Source: Geosiphon pyriformis
Lineage: Eukaryota; Glomeromycota; Glomeromycetes; Archaeosporales; Geosiphonaceae
Assembly (NCBI GenBank): GCA_016748015.1
Contig: JAAOMT010000697.1
Span: forward strand, 727,145 to 791,144
Reading direction: 5' to 3'
Length of the DNA stretch: 64,000 bases
How positions within the stretch are numbered: the first letter of the stretch is position 1; each line of letters begins with the position of its first letter. The notes beneath the pieces are model-generated. The model worked only from the letters and a program-made list of their open reading frames with translations, ran no database searches and was not told where the DNA came from. The translations under genes and the position numbers were made by a program. Shown here in pieces: positions 31,140 to 43,089 of the stretch.

Positions 31140-32480
31140 CTAATTTTTTTAGCAAAGCTGCTATTAATTAGAATAAGCCAATTACAGCAATATATACTAA
31201 TGCCAAAATAGAACAGTTAAATATCAAATTAATATTTAACAATAGATTTGCAAACAATATAATTATAAAACAACTTATGAATCAATTAGATTACTAAATA
31301 GATTGTACAACCACTACTAGAATAATTATTGTGGATAAAAATACCAAAATATTGATAAGAGAAATTGATAACTTTTTCAAAATTCATAGTATTAACATTC
31401 TAATTAAAGTATTTATTATAAAAGCCACTTAGTATCAAGTCTTTATAAAAAATAATTGATTAACTAAAACTCATACTATGTTTGTCTAAAACATTTAAAA
31501 ACTCCAAATTATCTTTAATAAACAATATATTAGAGTACTTACTATATATAGATACTTTAAAATAATAGCTCTAAAACAATTCTTAATTGAATTTAAAAAA
31601 CCTACTTTTTAGTTAATCTTAGAAACCTATTAAGTTTCTTGGATTGATAATTTTAGAACAAAATTATTACTATCTTTTACACAGAAAAAAAAGAGTAAAA
31701 AAAAAATTAACAAAAAACCTTAGGCATTACCATCAATCTATTTAACTTCAAATTAGAAAAATTAATTATATTAACTACTAAAATTAATTTGTATTGATTG
31801 TGGAAAAAAGTTATTTTCAATAAATGTTTGTGTTAGAGACAATAAAGTATAACCAACTGCTACTAAATATTATTGTTAATCTTGTGTATTAGAATGATTT
31901 AGATAATTAAAACAACAAAACAAATAGAATAATATGTTATGTCTTATATATGATAAAATATTAACAAATAAAGAACTATAAAATAATGTCTTTGGCAAAG
32001 ATAAAACATATAATAAATTCTGTTAGTATATTATTCTAATCAATAATTAGACTTAAAAAAAAACTCTTTTTGTTACTGTCTATAGTTAAGCAATAAACTA
32101 ATTAGATTTATACTCTTATAATAAAAAAAATTTAGAAAATGGCCACAGCAAAAAAGAAAAGCACTATTATTAATAAAATACATATCATAAAAAATGCTTT
32201 AATAACTATTAAAGAAATAAATAATCTATTCATAGATAATTCTAAAGCATTTTAAGATCAGTACCAAAAACTTGCCCTTATTTGAAAAAAACAAAAACAA
32301 AAACTAGTGTATTTCAATACAAAGCTGTATAATCATTGCTTAATCTTTTGTTATTTTTAGTACTGTAATAAGTATGATTTCTTGTTTAATTCATCTCTAA
32401 AAACACTATATTTTATTTTTAAACTACCAAAACCTAAAGAAAAATATGAACTTACAATTAAAAACATATTATTTTAAAAG
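31140..32480 (+). pseudogene. Element E family-1 protease and Cys-rich remnants
   Basis: Protease remnant about 31180-31490: YTNAKIEQLNIKLIFNN (active site lost), IIKQLMNQLDY, IREIDNFFKIHSINI and IKATYQVFIKNN after stops. Cys-rich remnant about 31785-32080: LICIDCGKKLFSINVC, TKYYC, SCVLE and LCLIYDKILTNKELWNN. The second Cys cluster about 32270-32390 (YNHCLIFCYF, YCNKYDF) leads to the dUTPase. Each matches family 1 in order. All are far beyond function. Confidence 0.6.
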
Positions 32481-32718
32481 CCAAATAAGACTACTAAAAT
32501 AAAACAGTATTTTGCTTATCCCAACTTCTTTAAAAAATTGAAATTAAAGTGGTATAGTGATAATAATAAAAGAATATGCCTTAAAAAAACATATATAAAT
32601 AATACTAGATTTAATTTGAAATACTCTGAATAATTTTTTATAATTATAGCACTCTGTTTTTTTGTAAAGATAAATCTTAAAATAGCTTTAGAAATTTCTA
32701 TTAACACTATAATCTAAG

Positions 32719-33843
32719 TAAAATACAACTATAAAAATAAAGTAAAAGTATATTACCAAATTACAAGTCATACTTATTTGATCAAAGAAGCTTAAATTCA
32801 ACAATTAAAGCAAATAAACATTCAACTGTATGAAGAATATATTATGTCTTGTGATGATTAATAGTGTTTAGAATACTATGTCTTTAGCATTCTTTTGCAC
32901 AGTAAAAAAGACAAACATAATATTAAATTTGAAAAACTTGAACCAGAAAAAAAAATTGCAATTACATTAATTTACTTGATCAAAAACCAGTTTACCATAA
33001 AATTCTTAATGAAAATCAATTTTAAAATTGCTCTTGAAATCTTACCAAGAGTAATAGTTCAAATTGTTTTTCAATTATTATTGGCAAGCAAAAAAATCAA
33101 TATTAGAAAAGAAATTATAGATGCAGAATATACAAAAAACATTACAGTTGTGCTACAAAATAAAACTGAAAAACCATTTAAGATTAAGCATGTTGAAAAA
33201 ATTATCCAAGCAATTTATTTATTCTTAATTAACATTTTGGGTTTATAACTAGTTATTTAAAGAAAACAATTAAACAAAAATAATAAAAAAATCCAAGATT
33301 TTGGTTTAACTAAACGTTTTATAATTCCAATAAATATAGTTCTTAATACACAGAATAAATCTTACCAGATTATTTTATTTTTTCAACCAATTATTATATT
33401 ATTCTTTGGAAAATATTACGAAATTTATACTTGTTTAAAACCAACTACCACTTAACAAATTTTTGAATTAAATAAACAAATTTGTCTAAAACATGAAATC
33501 TCAATTCCAAACATTTATATTTCAAAAGAAATGAAAAAATTCCAAGTTATTTTTTACAATTTTAACAACCACTTCATCATTTTATTAAATAAATTAGAAA
33601 TTAAAATCATACATAGCAATATTTTTTAAAATGAAACCTCTTAAATTATTTCTAAATTTATTGAAATTGTGAAACATATCTTTTTTCCAAATTCAAATAT
33701 TCTGTCTACTACTGAAAACTATTATCTTATTGAAGAAAAACTTTCTTAATTAACATATATCTTTTGAAATCCTAACAACAAAAACAATTAAAACAGCTAA
33801 TCACTAAATATGCTAATATATTTACCAAAAATAACAATAATCT
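32719..33843 (+). pseudogene. Element E family-2 segment: dUTPase and start of RT
   Basis: Family-2 sequence inside an otherwise family-1 element. It begins near NKVKVYYQITSHTYLIKEA (C has DKVKTYHQIASHIYPTQEA), then the Cys-pair start INIQLYEEYIMSCDD and dUTPase C-terminal motifs: LLASKKINIRKEIIDAEYTKNI and KIIQAIYLFLINILGL (open 32895-33248), a decayed motif 5, then the RT linker to about 33843. The motif 1 part is deleted. A family-1 dUTPase N-terminal half directly precedes it (32500-32718), so the joint falls within homologous domains. From 33844 the sequence returns to the family-1 integrase tail. Confidence 0.65.
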
Positions 33844-34690
33844 AAGCACATAAAGATCAACTGAAACTATATTACAATATAGTATTATTATCTACCAATT
33901 ATATTCTACAACTAAAAGCACAATGAATACTAAATAAGATTCCACAAGATCTAGAACCAATTATAATCATCAATACAAATATGTCAAATTAAACAACTGC
34001 AATAATATATAAAAACATGGTATATGTAACAAAAATAACAATAAATAATAAAAATTACTGATGACATCTATTCACTCGCACAACAATTATTCTAACTGAT
34101 TTAACAACAAAACATAGAAATTACAATCAACCAATAAACTATTTAGTACAAAGATATTAAAAAGAAAACTCAATACAAAATGCACAGAAAACCAGAAAAC
34201 ATTATAAATAAGATAATAAAAAAAGTAAAATTGTCAATAAAAATACCAGAAACAGCTATATTATATCAAAAATTGATGAAAAAAACTTGAAATTAGTGAA
34301 TACAACAATTTTCAAAAAACTTTTGTTATTATCACTTGGAACAAAACCTAAACATTCAAAACTTGTATACTGACAAAACAAAATAGTTATTCAATACAAC
34401 AATACTACAACAACTTGAAAAATTTGTAAGAAAAAACAATCTGTTTACACAGACATAAGACATATATTAGTTATATATAAGATTTTAAAATTGACCAACA
34501 ATACTATTTAATTCAGTGATAGATATAGTTATCATTAATTAATTAAGAAAAATGACCAATACCTAATTTAAAGAATTGCAGATCAAAATAATTCAAGTAA
34601 TTCTTGAAAAAAAAGTTTAAGAGTTAATCAAAAATGAAGAGTTAGGAAATATATAAGATTTTAATAGAGTTTAATATTAAAAAAAGAAAA
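33844..34690 (+). pseudogene. Element E integrase tail and ORF3 remnant
   Basis: Matches the family-1 segment after the integrase core: DQLKLYYNIVLLSTNYILQL and PQDLEPIIIINTN, then an ORF3 remnant with IEITINQ, NCFCYYHLEQ-like and IQNLYTDK-like blocks up to DFNRV beside the purine tract AAAAAAGAAAATAA. Many stops. Supported only by order and by comparison with B and D. Confidence 0.5.
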
Positions 34691-34693
34691 TAA

Positions 34694-35275
34694 TATTACA
34701 TATAGAATATAGAAATTATATATTAGTACATAAATTAGTCAATTAAAATAGACATAATAAAAGTGGAATTCCAAGATTTCTCTCAGAAAAATTGCAGAAA
34801 TCCAAAATTACAAGATTCTTATGTAAGGAATTACAGGATTTCAGAATTCTTTTCAAAAAATTACAAGATTTCTGGCTAGAAAATTAAGGAATTTAAGAAA
34901 TCTTATACAATAAAATTTATGTATATATAATAGTAGCATTAGAAGCAGAAAAAAAAAATTCTTAGTTGAAAAACTTCAGTTCCAATTTTATATTCATTCT
35001 TTTATATGATAGTATTCTATAAATTAAAGTAAAAATATCAAATATCAATAAAATATTTATTACTATTGCAATCTATCTTTTTATTATTAACAACTTATGT
35101 TGATAATTGCTAATACTTAACTACACTAAACCAATAGCTTTTAATTATGGCTATTGATAGAACACTAACTCTTCTTGTCTTGGCTTATTTCTTTATTTTT
35201 ATTTATTTTATTTATTTCTTTGTTGTTTGTTAGTTACTAATTGATTTGAAAAATTAAGCACTAATTAATTGACAT
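34694..35275 (+). repeat. 3' LTR of element E, first part (split by element F)
   Basis: Begins TATTACATATAG after the purine tract. The U3 has decayed GAATTCCAAGATTTC-like repeats (34760-34900), the A/B subtype. A TATATATA box near 34920, a loosened first stem-loop and an intact second one (CAATAGC/GCTATTG near 35132-35156) follow. It breaks at ...AATTGACAT (35275), where the LTR of F begins, and resumes at 52118. The two pieces sum to 872 bp, the size of the D and G LTRs. Confidence 0.8.
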
Positions 35276-35949
35276 TGTTACCAGTAGAATTTTAGCTATT
35301 AATTAGCATGAAATTACCCTCATAATTCTTATTATTAACTAACATATATTATTATTATTTCAATTATCACTTATTATTTAATCAAATTATTAAATATCAT
35401 TACTTAATCAATAATCTGATTTGTACTATAGAAATTAAGATAATCAAATTACACAATATTCTGAACCATTTAATATAGTCAAAATTCGCCGAAATTAATG
35501 AAAATTGGCCAAAATAATCAATAGTTCAATGAAATAATTTGTAGTTTGCCAAAATGTATCTTTAGTTTACCAAAATTATAGCAAAGAAAAAAGTGCAAGT
35601 TTAAAGACTAGTATTATAATAAGTTATATAAAAAAAGAGCTTTTTTCTTTAAAAAAATGTATTTTCTTATAGTATCTTACCATAGTATCTTACTTTAAAT
35701 ATCTTAATTAGAACAAATTATCTTTTATATATTCCAATAAAAATTAAATATTCAAAAACCAAATCTTTTGATTATTACACTTGAAATTCTCTTAACACAA
35801 CTAACATTTTGAAATTAATTAGCTACCAATTTCAGTAATCTGTTAATGACTCCAGGTCTGGATAGAAAACGTTTCTCTTGACACAATTCTATTTTTTTTA
35901 TATTTTTTTATATTTTTTTATATTTTTCTTATTATAATTATTAGAGTGG
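35276..35949 (+). repeat. 5' LTR of element F, truncated
   Basis: Matches the first about 675 bp of the family-2 LTRs at 24087 and 51157, including the GCCGAAAT-type U3 repeats (around 35485-35570), the TATATAAAAAAAG stretch and the CATTTTGAAATTAATTAGCTACC block. It ends in TTATTAGAGTGG, where the minus-strand LTR of G begins. The last about 290 bp of the LTR are absent. Confidence 0.82.
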
Positions 35950-36817
35950 TATTACAGATAATTACTTGGTTGTTAGAGTAAATAACAAACCCATAACTTG
36001 GTGCTTAAGGCTGTTGTCAATGATAAAAATCTAAAGGTGTATTTATCTGAAGATTTTGGTTGAATCTTTTGTATAATGGACAGAGATTCAGTGGTAATAG
36101 TTTTATCCATAGTTTCCCAAAACTGCAGTTTTGTCAATTTTTTTCTCAGTATGATGACTAGTGTTTCTCCTGGTAAGCTAACCTCAATCAAGTGTTCTAC
36201 TCTTATTTCTGGGTCTTTTACCAATGCTATATCTTGACGTTAGTACCCTGCATGTTAATTCTCAATAGAGTTAGTAATAATAACAATTAAGACAAGAAAA
36301 TAAAAGAAATAACATAAAGAAATAAGCCAAGGCAATAAACAAGTTAGTATCCCATCAATAGCCATGATCAAGAGCTATTGGTCCAGTGTGATTACATATC
36401 AATAACTATCAACATGAAGTGTTGATAGTGAAGAGTGGATTTGGATGGTGGATGATTTATTTATTTATTATTTGTGAATGAAAAATTTCTAACTAACTGA
36501 TTCTCTTTCTTTTCTTCTAATGCTACTGTTATATATACATGATTAATATTCTATGAGATTGCTTATATTTCCAAGCAATGTGCTATGATTTTTTGAGCAA
36601 TGCTCATATTGCTGAGTGATGTGCTCTAATTTTCTAATATCACTCCATATTGCTGAGCAATATGCTGTGTTTTCTGATATTGCTCCATATTGCTAAGCAA
36701 TATGTCATAATTTCTAATATTGCTCCATATTGCTGAGCACTGTGCTCACATGCTAAATACTATTCTCTTATTGGTCTGCTATTTTCTATATTTGTTTTTT
36801 TTCTTTTATGAATAATA
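35950..36817 (-). repeat. 3' LTR of element G
   Basis: On the minus strand it starts TATTATTCATAA (36817) after AAAAGGAGGAAATAA and ends CTGTAATA (35950); 868 bp. Terminal TG/CA are both mutated to TA. The U3 repeat array (about 36548-36765) has TTGCTGAGCAA/TTGCTAAGCAA palindromes and GGAGCAAT blocks. TATATATA is at 36530-36537. Stem-loop one is at 36406-36428 (arms CTATCAACA/TGTTGATAG) and stem-loop two at 36356-36380 (arms CAATAGC/GCTATTG). Confidence 0.85.
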
Positions 36818-36834
36818 TTATTTCCTCCTTTTAA

Positions 36835-37480
36835 TATTGAGCTCCATCGAAATCTTCATTCTAAATTAGCTCTAATATTTTTTTTTCTAGTATTGTTTGT
36901 TTGACTTTATTTTTTACATCTTTTACTTGTACATTGTTTATTCTTCCCCATTGGTTAATGGTTATGGTTTCCATGTCAGAGTATAACAGTATTTTTGGAT
37001 AGTTCTAAAATATGTTGTGTAGTCAGTAAATTGTTCTCACATGTAGTGTTGAGTTCATCTTTTTCCCAATAAATTCTTCAATTTGCTGTATTATGTTTTG
37101 GTTAAATATCCTCTTGGATTTGTTGATATACAACTTTTGAATATTCAACTTCTGATCTAACTAGTAGTAACAGTATGATATTGAAAGTTGTTTTGTCCAT
37201 TGCTTCCAATTCTCTTTTGTAAGTTCTTCTGTTGGTGCCATAATAGATATTTTCCCAAAAGTGTTCTTTACTTTTTCTATTATGTTATCTGACCCATTTT
37301 TATTATACTTTGGTAACTGCTGATATGGTGTATTCTTTGTCTTACTTTTGGTGTTTTGATGGCAAATTGTTTGGTTGTTAATGATAATTTCCAAGTCTGA
37401 AAGTTGTTGACTTAAGACCTAGAATAACTGTTGAGTTATGATGTGAATATGATTTGGTATTTCCATTTTCTTGGTTGCTT
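36835..37480 (-). pseudogene. Element G ORF3 (after integrase), broken
   Basis: Family-1 ORF3. Open at 37394-37161 with MEIIINNQTICHQNTKSKTK, GSDNIIEKVKNTFGKISIMA, TKENWKQWTKQLSISYCYY. A frame change or stop follows, and the rest is readable only in pieces (IEEFIGKK-like, EILL-like) down to the purine tract. Close to D 28674-29309; here the Trp codons lost in D are still present. Confidence 0.58.
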
Positions 37481-37559
37481 TTGTCATGTCTACTGTGTTT
37501 TTATATATTCTTTTATTGTTTGATTTTACATGTTTGGTCCAATGATTATGATTGGTTCC

Positions 37560-38900
37560 AGATCTCATGGAATCTTATCTGGTTGGACTAGTATTTGTTG
37601 TACTTCTAATTATGAAATGTTATTGGTAGATGATGATATTATTTGGTAATATGGTTTTAGTTAATCACCATATGCTGCTTTGGCTAAAATTTTGTTGTTC
37701 TATCTTAATTTATAAGCTCTATTTCCAAGAATTTCTTCTATGTGAAATGGTTCATCCCATTTGGGGTCAAATTTTCTACTCCATTGTTTTTCCACTTTGG
37801 TATGATGTAAAAGTACTTTGTCTCTAATCTTGAATTCAATTGGTTTGTCTGGTAGTTGATTATCATGTCTTTCTTTTTGTTTTTCTTGTGACTTTTGGAT
37901 GTTATCAGCTGCTTTTCATTGTCTGTTTTTCAGTATTTTTATTAAGTCATATGTTTTTTTCAACAAGGTTTCTTGGAAATTATCTTCTGTTATTGGTTCA
38001 GTTATGTATTGACTTCTATCTCAACTGGTAATGTTGTTGTTCTACCATATACCAATTCAAATAGTGTTGCTTGTGTGATATTTTGCTTCATTGTCTAATA
38101 AGCAAATAATAATAATAGTATAAACAAATCCCATTCTTCTTGATTTTCTTGACTGATTTTGGCAATTGCTTCACACAGTGTTCTATTAAATCTTTCAACT
38201 AAACCATTTGTTTGTAAATAGTATGGTGATAATACTGGTCTTTTGATTCCGAATTGGTGACCTAATTCTACTAATGTTCTGTTTACAAAGTGAGTTCTTT
38301 GATCTAATAGTAGTTCTTTTGGACATTCATGTTGACAAATCAAACCTTAATAAACGAATTTGGCAATGGATTCTGCATTTGCTCTTTAAATGGCTTTTGC
38401 TTCTGGCCATTTTGTAAGATAGTTTATGGCTACTGCAATATATCTGTTGCTTCTGCTGGTAATTGTTAATGGTCTGACTAAGTCAATTCCAATACAGTTG
38501 AATGATTGTCTTACTTTGATTGGTCTTAATGATTCACTAAGTTTTGTTCCACCTCTTCTCTGACAAGCATCACAATTCTGAACATATTAAATGATATCTG
38601 GATATATTGATGGCCAATAGTATTATTTTCTTGTTTTTTCTATGGTTACTTCTTTATGAAAATGTCTTGCTGTTGGATCTGAATATATGTTGAATAATAT
38701 TGTCTCTTTTTCTGGTTCTGTGATGACTCTTATTGGTTGATCTGAATTTCTTCTGTTTTTTTGGTAAAGTATATCTTTATAATTGATAAAATATTTTGAT
38801 TGTTGTTTGATATTATTTCGCTCATTTTGAGATAATTTCTCCTTGAACTGTTGAGTATTTATATAATGTTGTAGTTGTTGATATTTTTGTATGTTCATTT
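37560..38900 (-). pseudogene. Element G integrase, broken
   Basis: N-terminal linker open at 38898-38623 (MNIQKYQQLQHYINTQQFKE ... DPTARHFHKEVTIEKTRK), including one zinc-domain His. The CDAC region near 38560 has a stop after it. The core has LVRPLTI near 38480, then (38343-38095) LLLDQRTHFVNRTLVEL, LVERFNRTLCEAIAK and ILLLLFAY; the Ser before the second Asp of the usual LSDQ has changed to Leu. C-terminal FKIRDKVLLHHTKVEKQW and GPY/F block FDPKWDEPFHIEEILGN near 37740-37800, with stops. Confidence 0.82.
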
Positions 38901-38929
38901 TTTGTTATATTTTTGTGTTGAGATGTTTT

Positions 38930-40658
38930 AGATTTGTCTTATTCGTGACAAACTGTCAGCATTTCCATTGTCTTTTCTCTTTTTATAATGTATAGTATAA
39001 GTATATGGTAATAGTGCTATTTTCTATCTTGATTGTCTTCCATCTCCAAATTTCTGTTTATGAAGTGCTGTTAATCCCTTGTGATCTGTGTATACATCAA
39101 ACTTCTGGCTCAAGTATTCACTCCATTTCATGACTGCCCAATAAATTGCTAAGTGTTCTAATTTTGGTGTTCCATAATTTCTTTCAGCTGAAGTTAAACT
39201 TCAGCTGGCATATGTGACTGGATGTTCTCTTCAATCCAGTTCTCTCTGTAATAGTACTGCTCCCAATGCTTGGCCTGATGCATTGATGGTAATAATAAAT
39301 GGTTTGTTGTGATCTGAATAGATCAGTATTGGAGCTTGTATAAGCTTTCTTCTCAGAATATTAAAAGCTTCTTGTTGTGCTTCTGTTCATTCATATTTCA
39401 CATTTTTGGTTTGGAGATAATTGAGTGGTTGGGCTATCTTAGAAAAGTTTTTGATGAAGCATTAATAATAACCTGCAAATCCCAAAAATAATTTTAACTC
39501 AGTTACATTGATTGGTACTGGAAAGTTCTTGACTATTTCTATTTTTCTTGGATCCGTTTTGATGTCATCTTTGCTTACTATGTGCCCTAAAAAGTTTAAT
39601 TCTGTCTTGCCAAAGAAGCACTTATTGGTGTTTAACTTTAGTCCTGCTCATCGTAGTCTTTTGAACACTTATTGTAGATAATACAAATAATCATCAAATG
39701 TTTTGGAAAACACATTGGTGTCATCTAAATAAACGACTACTGATTTCCACAACAAGCCAGTATATACTATTTCCATTAGCCATTGAAATGTGGCTGGCAC
39801 ATTTGTTAAGCCAAATGGCATCACTTCAAATTCAAAATTTCCCTTTTGTGTTGTAAATGCAGTCTTTTCTTTGTCCACTAGATCCATGGCTACTTGTCAA
39901 TAACCACTATTTAAATTCAATGTTAAGAATCATTTGTTTCTCCCAAAAGCATTGAATAATTCCTGAATTTATGGAGTTAGATAGTTGTCTCCATGCATGA
40001 CTTTATTAAGCTTTCTGTAGTCCATGCAAAAGTGGATTTTCCTATTCTTTTTCTGGATAAGTACTACTAATAATAACTATGGGCTCATTGATGGCTGAAT
40101 TAATCTGTTGTTAAGCATCTGGTTGATTTCTTGACAAATGATCTTATGGCTGGTGGGTGGTACTTTGTATGCTTGTTGTTTTATTGATATAGCATCTCCA
40201 GTTTTAATCTGGTATTGGATGATATCAGTTCTGCCGAATTCATTCTCACTGGTAAAGATGTCATTGAACTTGTTGAGCAACATCTTCAGTTGCATGCATT
40301 GAAGTGGGTTTAGATTCCCTATATTCATTTGTTCTAATTGTTCTGGTTGTAGCAAATAACATTCATTTCATCCATATATTGTTTGTAATGTGATGTCAAT
40401 ATATCCACAAAGCTGTGGAAAGTCTGGAATGAGGTTTGGTGGTTGGTTTTCTATTTTAGTAGTTAAATGTCCTATAATGATTCTTTCTGGTATCTCTATA
40501 ACTTTTCCAGTGTTGTTGTAAATAGAAATTTTGATGTGGCTATAGTTCCTGGCTGGTATGTAGAGATTGATGAATCCAATTTCTCCTGATTCACAACGTG
40601 CTGCTTCTGCCTCAAAAATTTGGTTCTGATTCTTCACTTTCCTTTCTATGACTACCAT
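38930..40658 (-). pseudogene. Element G reverse transcriptase and RNase H, broken
   Basis: The linker (40658-40368) opens MVVIERKVKNQNQIFEAEAA. RT N-terminal part at 40355-40077 (LLQPEQLEQMNIGNLNPLQ ... QEINQMLNNRLIQPSMSP) and palm at 39887-39669 with VMPFGLTNVPATFQW and VVVYLDDTNVFSKTFDDYL, Asp pair intact. RNase H around 39330-39020: FIITINASGQALGAVLLQ (catalytic Asp is Asn), YGTPKLEHLAIYWAVMKW, YTDHKGLTALHKQ. Several stops at Gln, Arg and Trp positions. Its frame differs from dUTPase (frameshift near 40655) and from integrase. Confidence 0.86.
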
Positions 40659-41740
40659 ATACTGGTTATATGATAGAATGGAAATTGGTTGACTGGTGGA
40701 GATAATTTCTCCTTGTCAATAATCTCTTTTTTCATTATATTAACTGGTATATCTATTCTACTCATTGATCCAAATCCCTGTATCCCTCTTGCTGTTATTC
40801 CTAATTCTTCCCTATTTCCTACTGATACTAACTGAGCTATTTTGACTAAAGGCAGGAATATTGTCTGTGCTATCTTTTTGTTTGGCTCTATTACATAGGT
40901 CTTTTCTGAATCGTTTTGTAGCATAGCAATGATATTTCCCACATATCTTGCATCAATTATTCCTCCTCTAATGTTAATTTCTCTTTTTGCTAAACTACTC
41001 CTAAATGCTAGTTGAACCATTGTAGTTGCTAGAATTTCTAGTGCTATTTTCAGATTAATGCAAGTGCACAAATGTGGTTCCAATTTAATAGCATTTTTTC
41101 CAGGATATCTTAGATTAAACCCTACATCAGTATCATGTGCATGTTCTGGCATAATACCTTCATTATTGTTACTGAACCATTTTAGTTCCTGCTCCTTGGT
41201 GAGGTCAAGAAGTGTGATATATTGTTTATAGTTTGAATCGAAGTTTAAATCTGAGTTGGAATTATTGTTATTGTTATTGCTATTTTGAACAGAACTAGAA
41301 CTGTTATTTTTGTCATTGTCATTGTCAGGATTTGAGTCAGAATTGATTTTCAATTCTGATTCTAATGTGCAGCTGCTGATTGGTTCTTCTTCTTCTGGGA
41401 TCATGTAGATTATATGGATCAGTGGGTTGTAAATAAGATCACACTTATTACAATATTGAAAGTCACATGGGATCAAAAAATGGTTACATAGTTGAGTGTT
41501 TAGCTGTGCTAGCTGCTGCTCCTGCTCTTCTCTTGTTGGTGCTAATCTCTGGTAGTGCTCATGGAATTCCTCAGGATTATTCTCAATGTTGCCAAAGATG
41601 TCAAATATTTGGACATACTTAGGTTCAGGTAGTAACAGAAAGTTGTTTTTTATTTTCAGTAGTTCGCTAATTGTCGCACTTTCTGTTTTTGCACTTGCCA
41701 TTCTCCAGAGTTCATGCTCATCATGTGGGTATCTTTCCAA
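40652..41740 (-). CDS. Element G Cys-pair region and dUTPase, long open stretch
   Basis: The longest intact dUTPase segment, 362 codons: ERYPHDEHELWRMASAKTES, HFLIPCDFQYCNKCDLIYN (one Cys pair complete, the first degraded), an Asn/Asp/Ser spacer (41200-41350), then motif 1 DTDVGFNLRYPGKN (usual Asp is Asn), motif 2 FRSSLAKR, motif 3 GGIIDARYVGNI (Asp and Tyr kept), motif 4 KIAQTIFLPL, motif 5 TARGIQGFGSMSRID. The Asn in motif 1 may weaken activity. It belongs to the polyprotein frame of protease and gag (43723-43526) and ends by a frame change at 40652. Confidence 0.82.
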   Translation of the reverse strand: MERYPHDEHELWRMASAKTESATISELLKIKNNFLLLPEPKYVQIFDIFGNIENNPEEFHEHYQRLAPTREEQEQQLAQLNTQLCNHFLIPCDFQYCNKCDLIYNPLIHIIYMIPEEEEPISSCTLESELKINSDSNPDNDNDKNNSSSSVQNSNNNNNNSNSDLNFDSNYKQYITLLDLTKEQELKWFSNNNEGIMPEHAHDTDVGFNLRYPGKNAIKLEPHLCTCINLKIALEILATTMVQLAFRSSLAKREINIRGGIIDARYVGNIIAMLQNDSEKTYVIEPNKKIAQTIFLPLVKIAQLVSVGNREELGITARGIQGFGSMSRIDIPVNIMKKEIIDKEKLSPPVNQFPFYHITSIW

Positions 41741-41749
41741 TTGTTACAA

Positions 41750-42207
41750 TGCTCATTTTTAGACATCGTTGATTGGTGTTCCCTTATATACCCAGTTGTT
41801 GATTAGAATTGTATATTGGCAGGTTTTATCACATATTCCTTTATGTCCAGGAATGTTGTTCCACATTCCTTTGTCCAGAAAGATCTCTGCACAAGCTAAA
41901 CATGGGATATTATCCCATTTTTCCACTCATTTTGGTCGTCCAAAACATTCTAGAATGTATGCTTAGCAGTAAAATTTGGTTGCTGTTAAGTATTTTTCAT
42001 CATTGTCACAGCATGCATCTATTGATGACAATTTCTTGTCACAATCAATGCATATAAGCTTTGGTTAATGATAGTTAGAGGATTGTAATGGTGTATATTT
42101 ATGAGGGGTATAATTGTCAATTGGTAGTAACTTTTCTTCTTTTGCTTTTCTTTTTCCTTTGCTGTTCTCTTCCCATTCCCAGCTTGGTATTGGTTTGCTC
42201 TTATCAT
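41750..42207 (-). pseudogene. Element G Cys-rich module, broken
   Basis: Reads LICIDCDKKLSSIDACCDND near 42010-42060, YC region near 41970, LECFGRPK, PCLACAEIFLDKGMWNN near 41870-41900, and CQYTILINNWVYKGTPINDV near 41770-41830. The pairs of cysteines correspond to those in A and B, with some lost by transitions. The stretch before it (42207-42060) is basic and Gln/Tyr-rich. Stops at Gln positions. Confidence 0.65.
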
Positions 42208-42299
42208 TGTTGGTCCAGTTCAAGTCATCAGTTTCTCAGGTAAGTTCCTCTCTTTGCTTTCCTTAGGTGTTGTTATTCTATGAGAGTATTGGTGGCAGT

Positions 42300-43084
42300 T
42301 TATTATGGTCGTTGTCAGCTCATGAGACTTAATAGGCTTCCCAGGTAGGTTTTTTCTCTTCTTCCTTAAACTCGATGAGTGGTGCTGGTGTGTTGATGGT
42401 CTTGAAGTGGCTGTATGTGGCTAGTACACATGTATGTTGACCATTTTGGTTGAGTTGGAGCTTTTGTGTTGTCCAATCCAATATGGCATTTGTTTTAATG
42501 AGCCAGTTATTACCAACTAGTGCTTGCTATTGAGTGGCTTCCATTACCAAAACTTTGATAGGGACTATGATGCCATTGACTTTAAAAGGGAAGTCATCAA
42601 TCTCACCAATAAAAGTTTTGGTTGCTCTATTAGCTGTGATGATCTTTGCGCTGACAGCTCTGTCAACTCGGCGATCTAATTGATCTATGAGTTGTTTGGT
42701 GATAATGCTGCCAGCTAATCCACTATTTAAGATCAGTTTAATATGCTGACTATTGACTTTGACATCAGTATACATCGCGGTTATTGGTTTGGTGTTCAGA
42801 GCGGCTCCACTGAATAATGGAACTGATGTGATTTCCTCAAGTTCAAATAAGAATATGGCAGCAAGTAATTCATCTTTAGTGCTGGTGGCTGGTGGAATGT
42901 TGTGGGTAAATGGCTTCTGATTGGTTTCCTGTTTGCTAAATGCAGCATCTTCTGGAGTAACTAGAAGACTTAAGTAGTTCTGAGAACTCAGGTTTTGGTT
43001 ATTCCCAGTTCCTGAACTCTGCTGGCATAATCCTGATGGTTGATTTGATGAACTGGGGATCAGTTGGTGGACCACCATTGCCAA
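42300..43084 (-). pseudogene. Element G aspartic protease
   Basis: Open at 43084-42527: VVHQLIPSSSNQPSG, LLVTPEDAAFS, VPLFSGAALNTKPITAMYTD, active-site block KLILNSGLAGSIITKQLIDQL (catalytic Asp is Asn by a G-to-A type change, so inactive), KIITANRATKTFIGEIDDF and VLVMEATQ. A stop follows at a Gln position, after which QALVGNNWL and an acidic linker reach about 42300. Confidence 0.8.
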
Positions 43085-43089
43085 TCTCT

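Larger units (their letters stand above)
30210..34693 (+). mobile_element. Element E internal region: decayed, chimeric family 1/family 2 element
   Basis: The oldest-looking element: very AT-rich, with stops every few codons, yet still alignable by eye. It runs from a gag remnant (CCHC-like CYYCQKFKHIAKNC near 30568) through family-1 protease and Cys-rich remnants. A family-2 segment (about 32719-33843) follows, then back to the family-1 integrase tail and ORF3, ending at its 3' LTR (34694). Most of RT, RNase H and integrase is missing. D probably inserted into its gag at 30209/30210, but no target duplication is visible to prove this. Confidence 0.7.
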
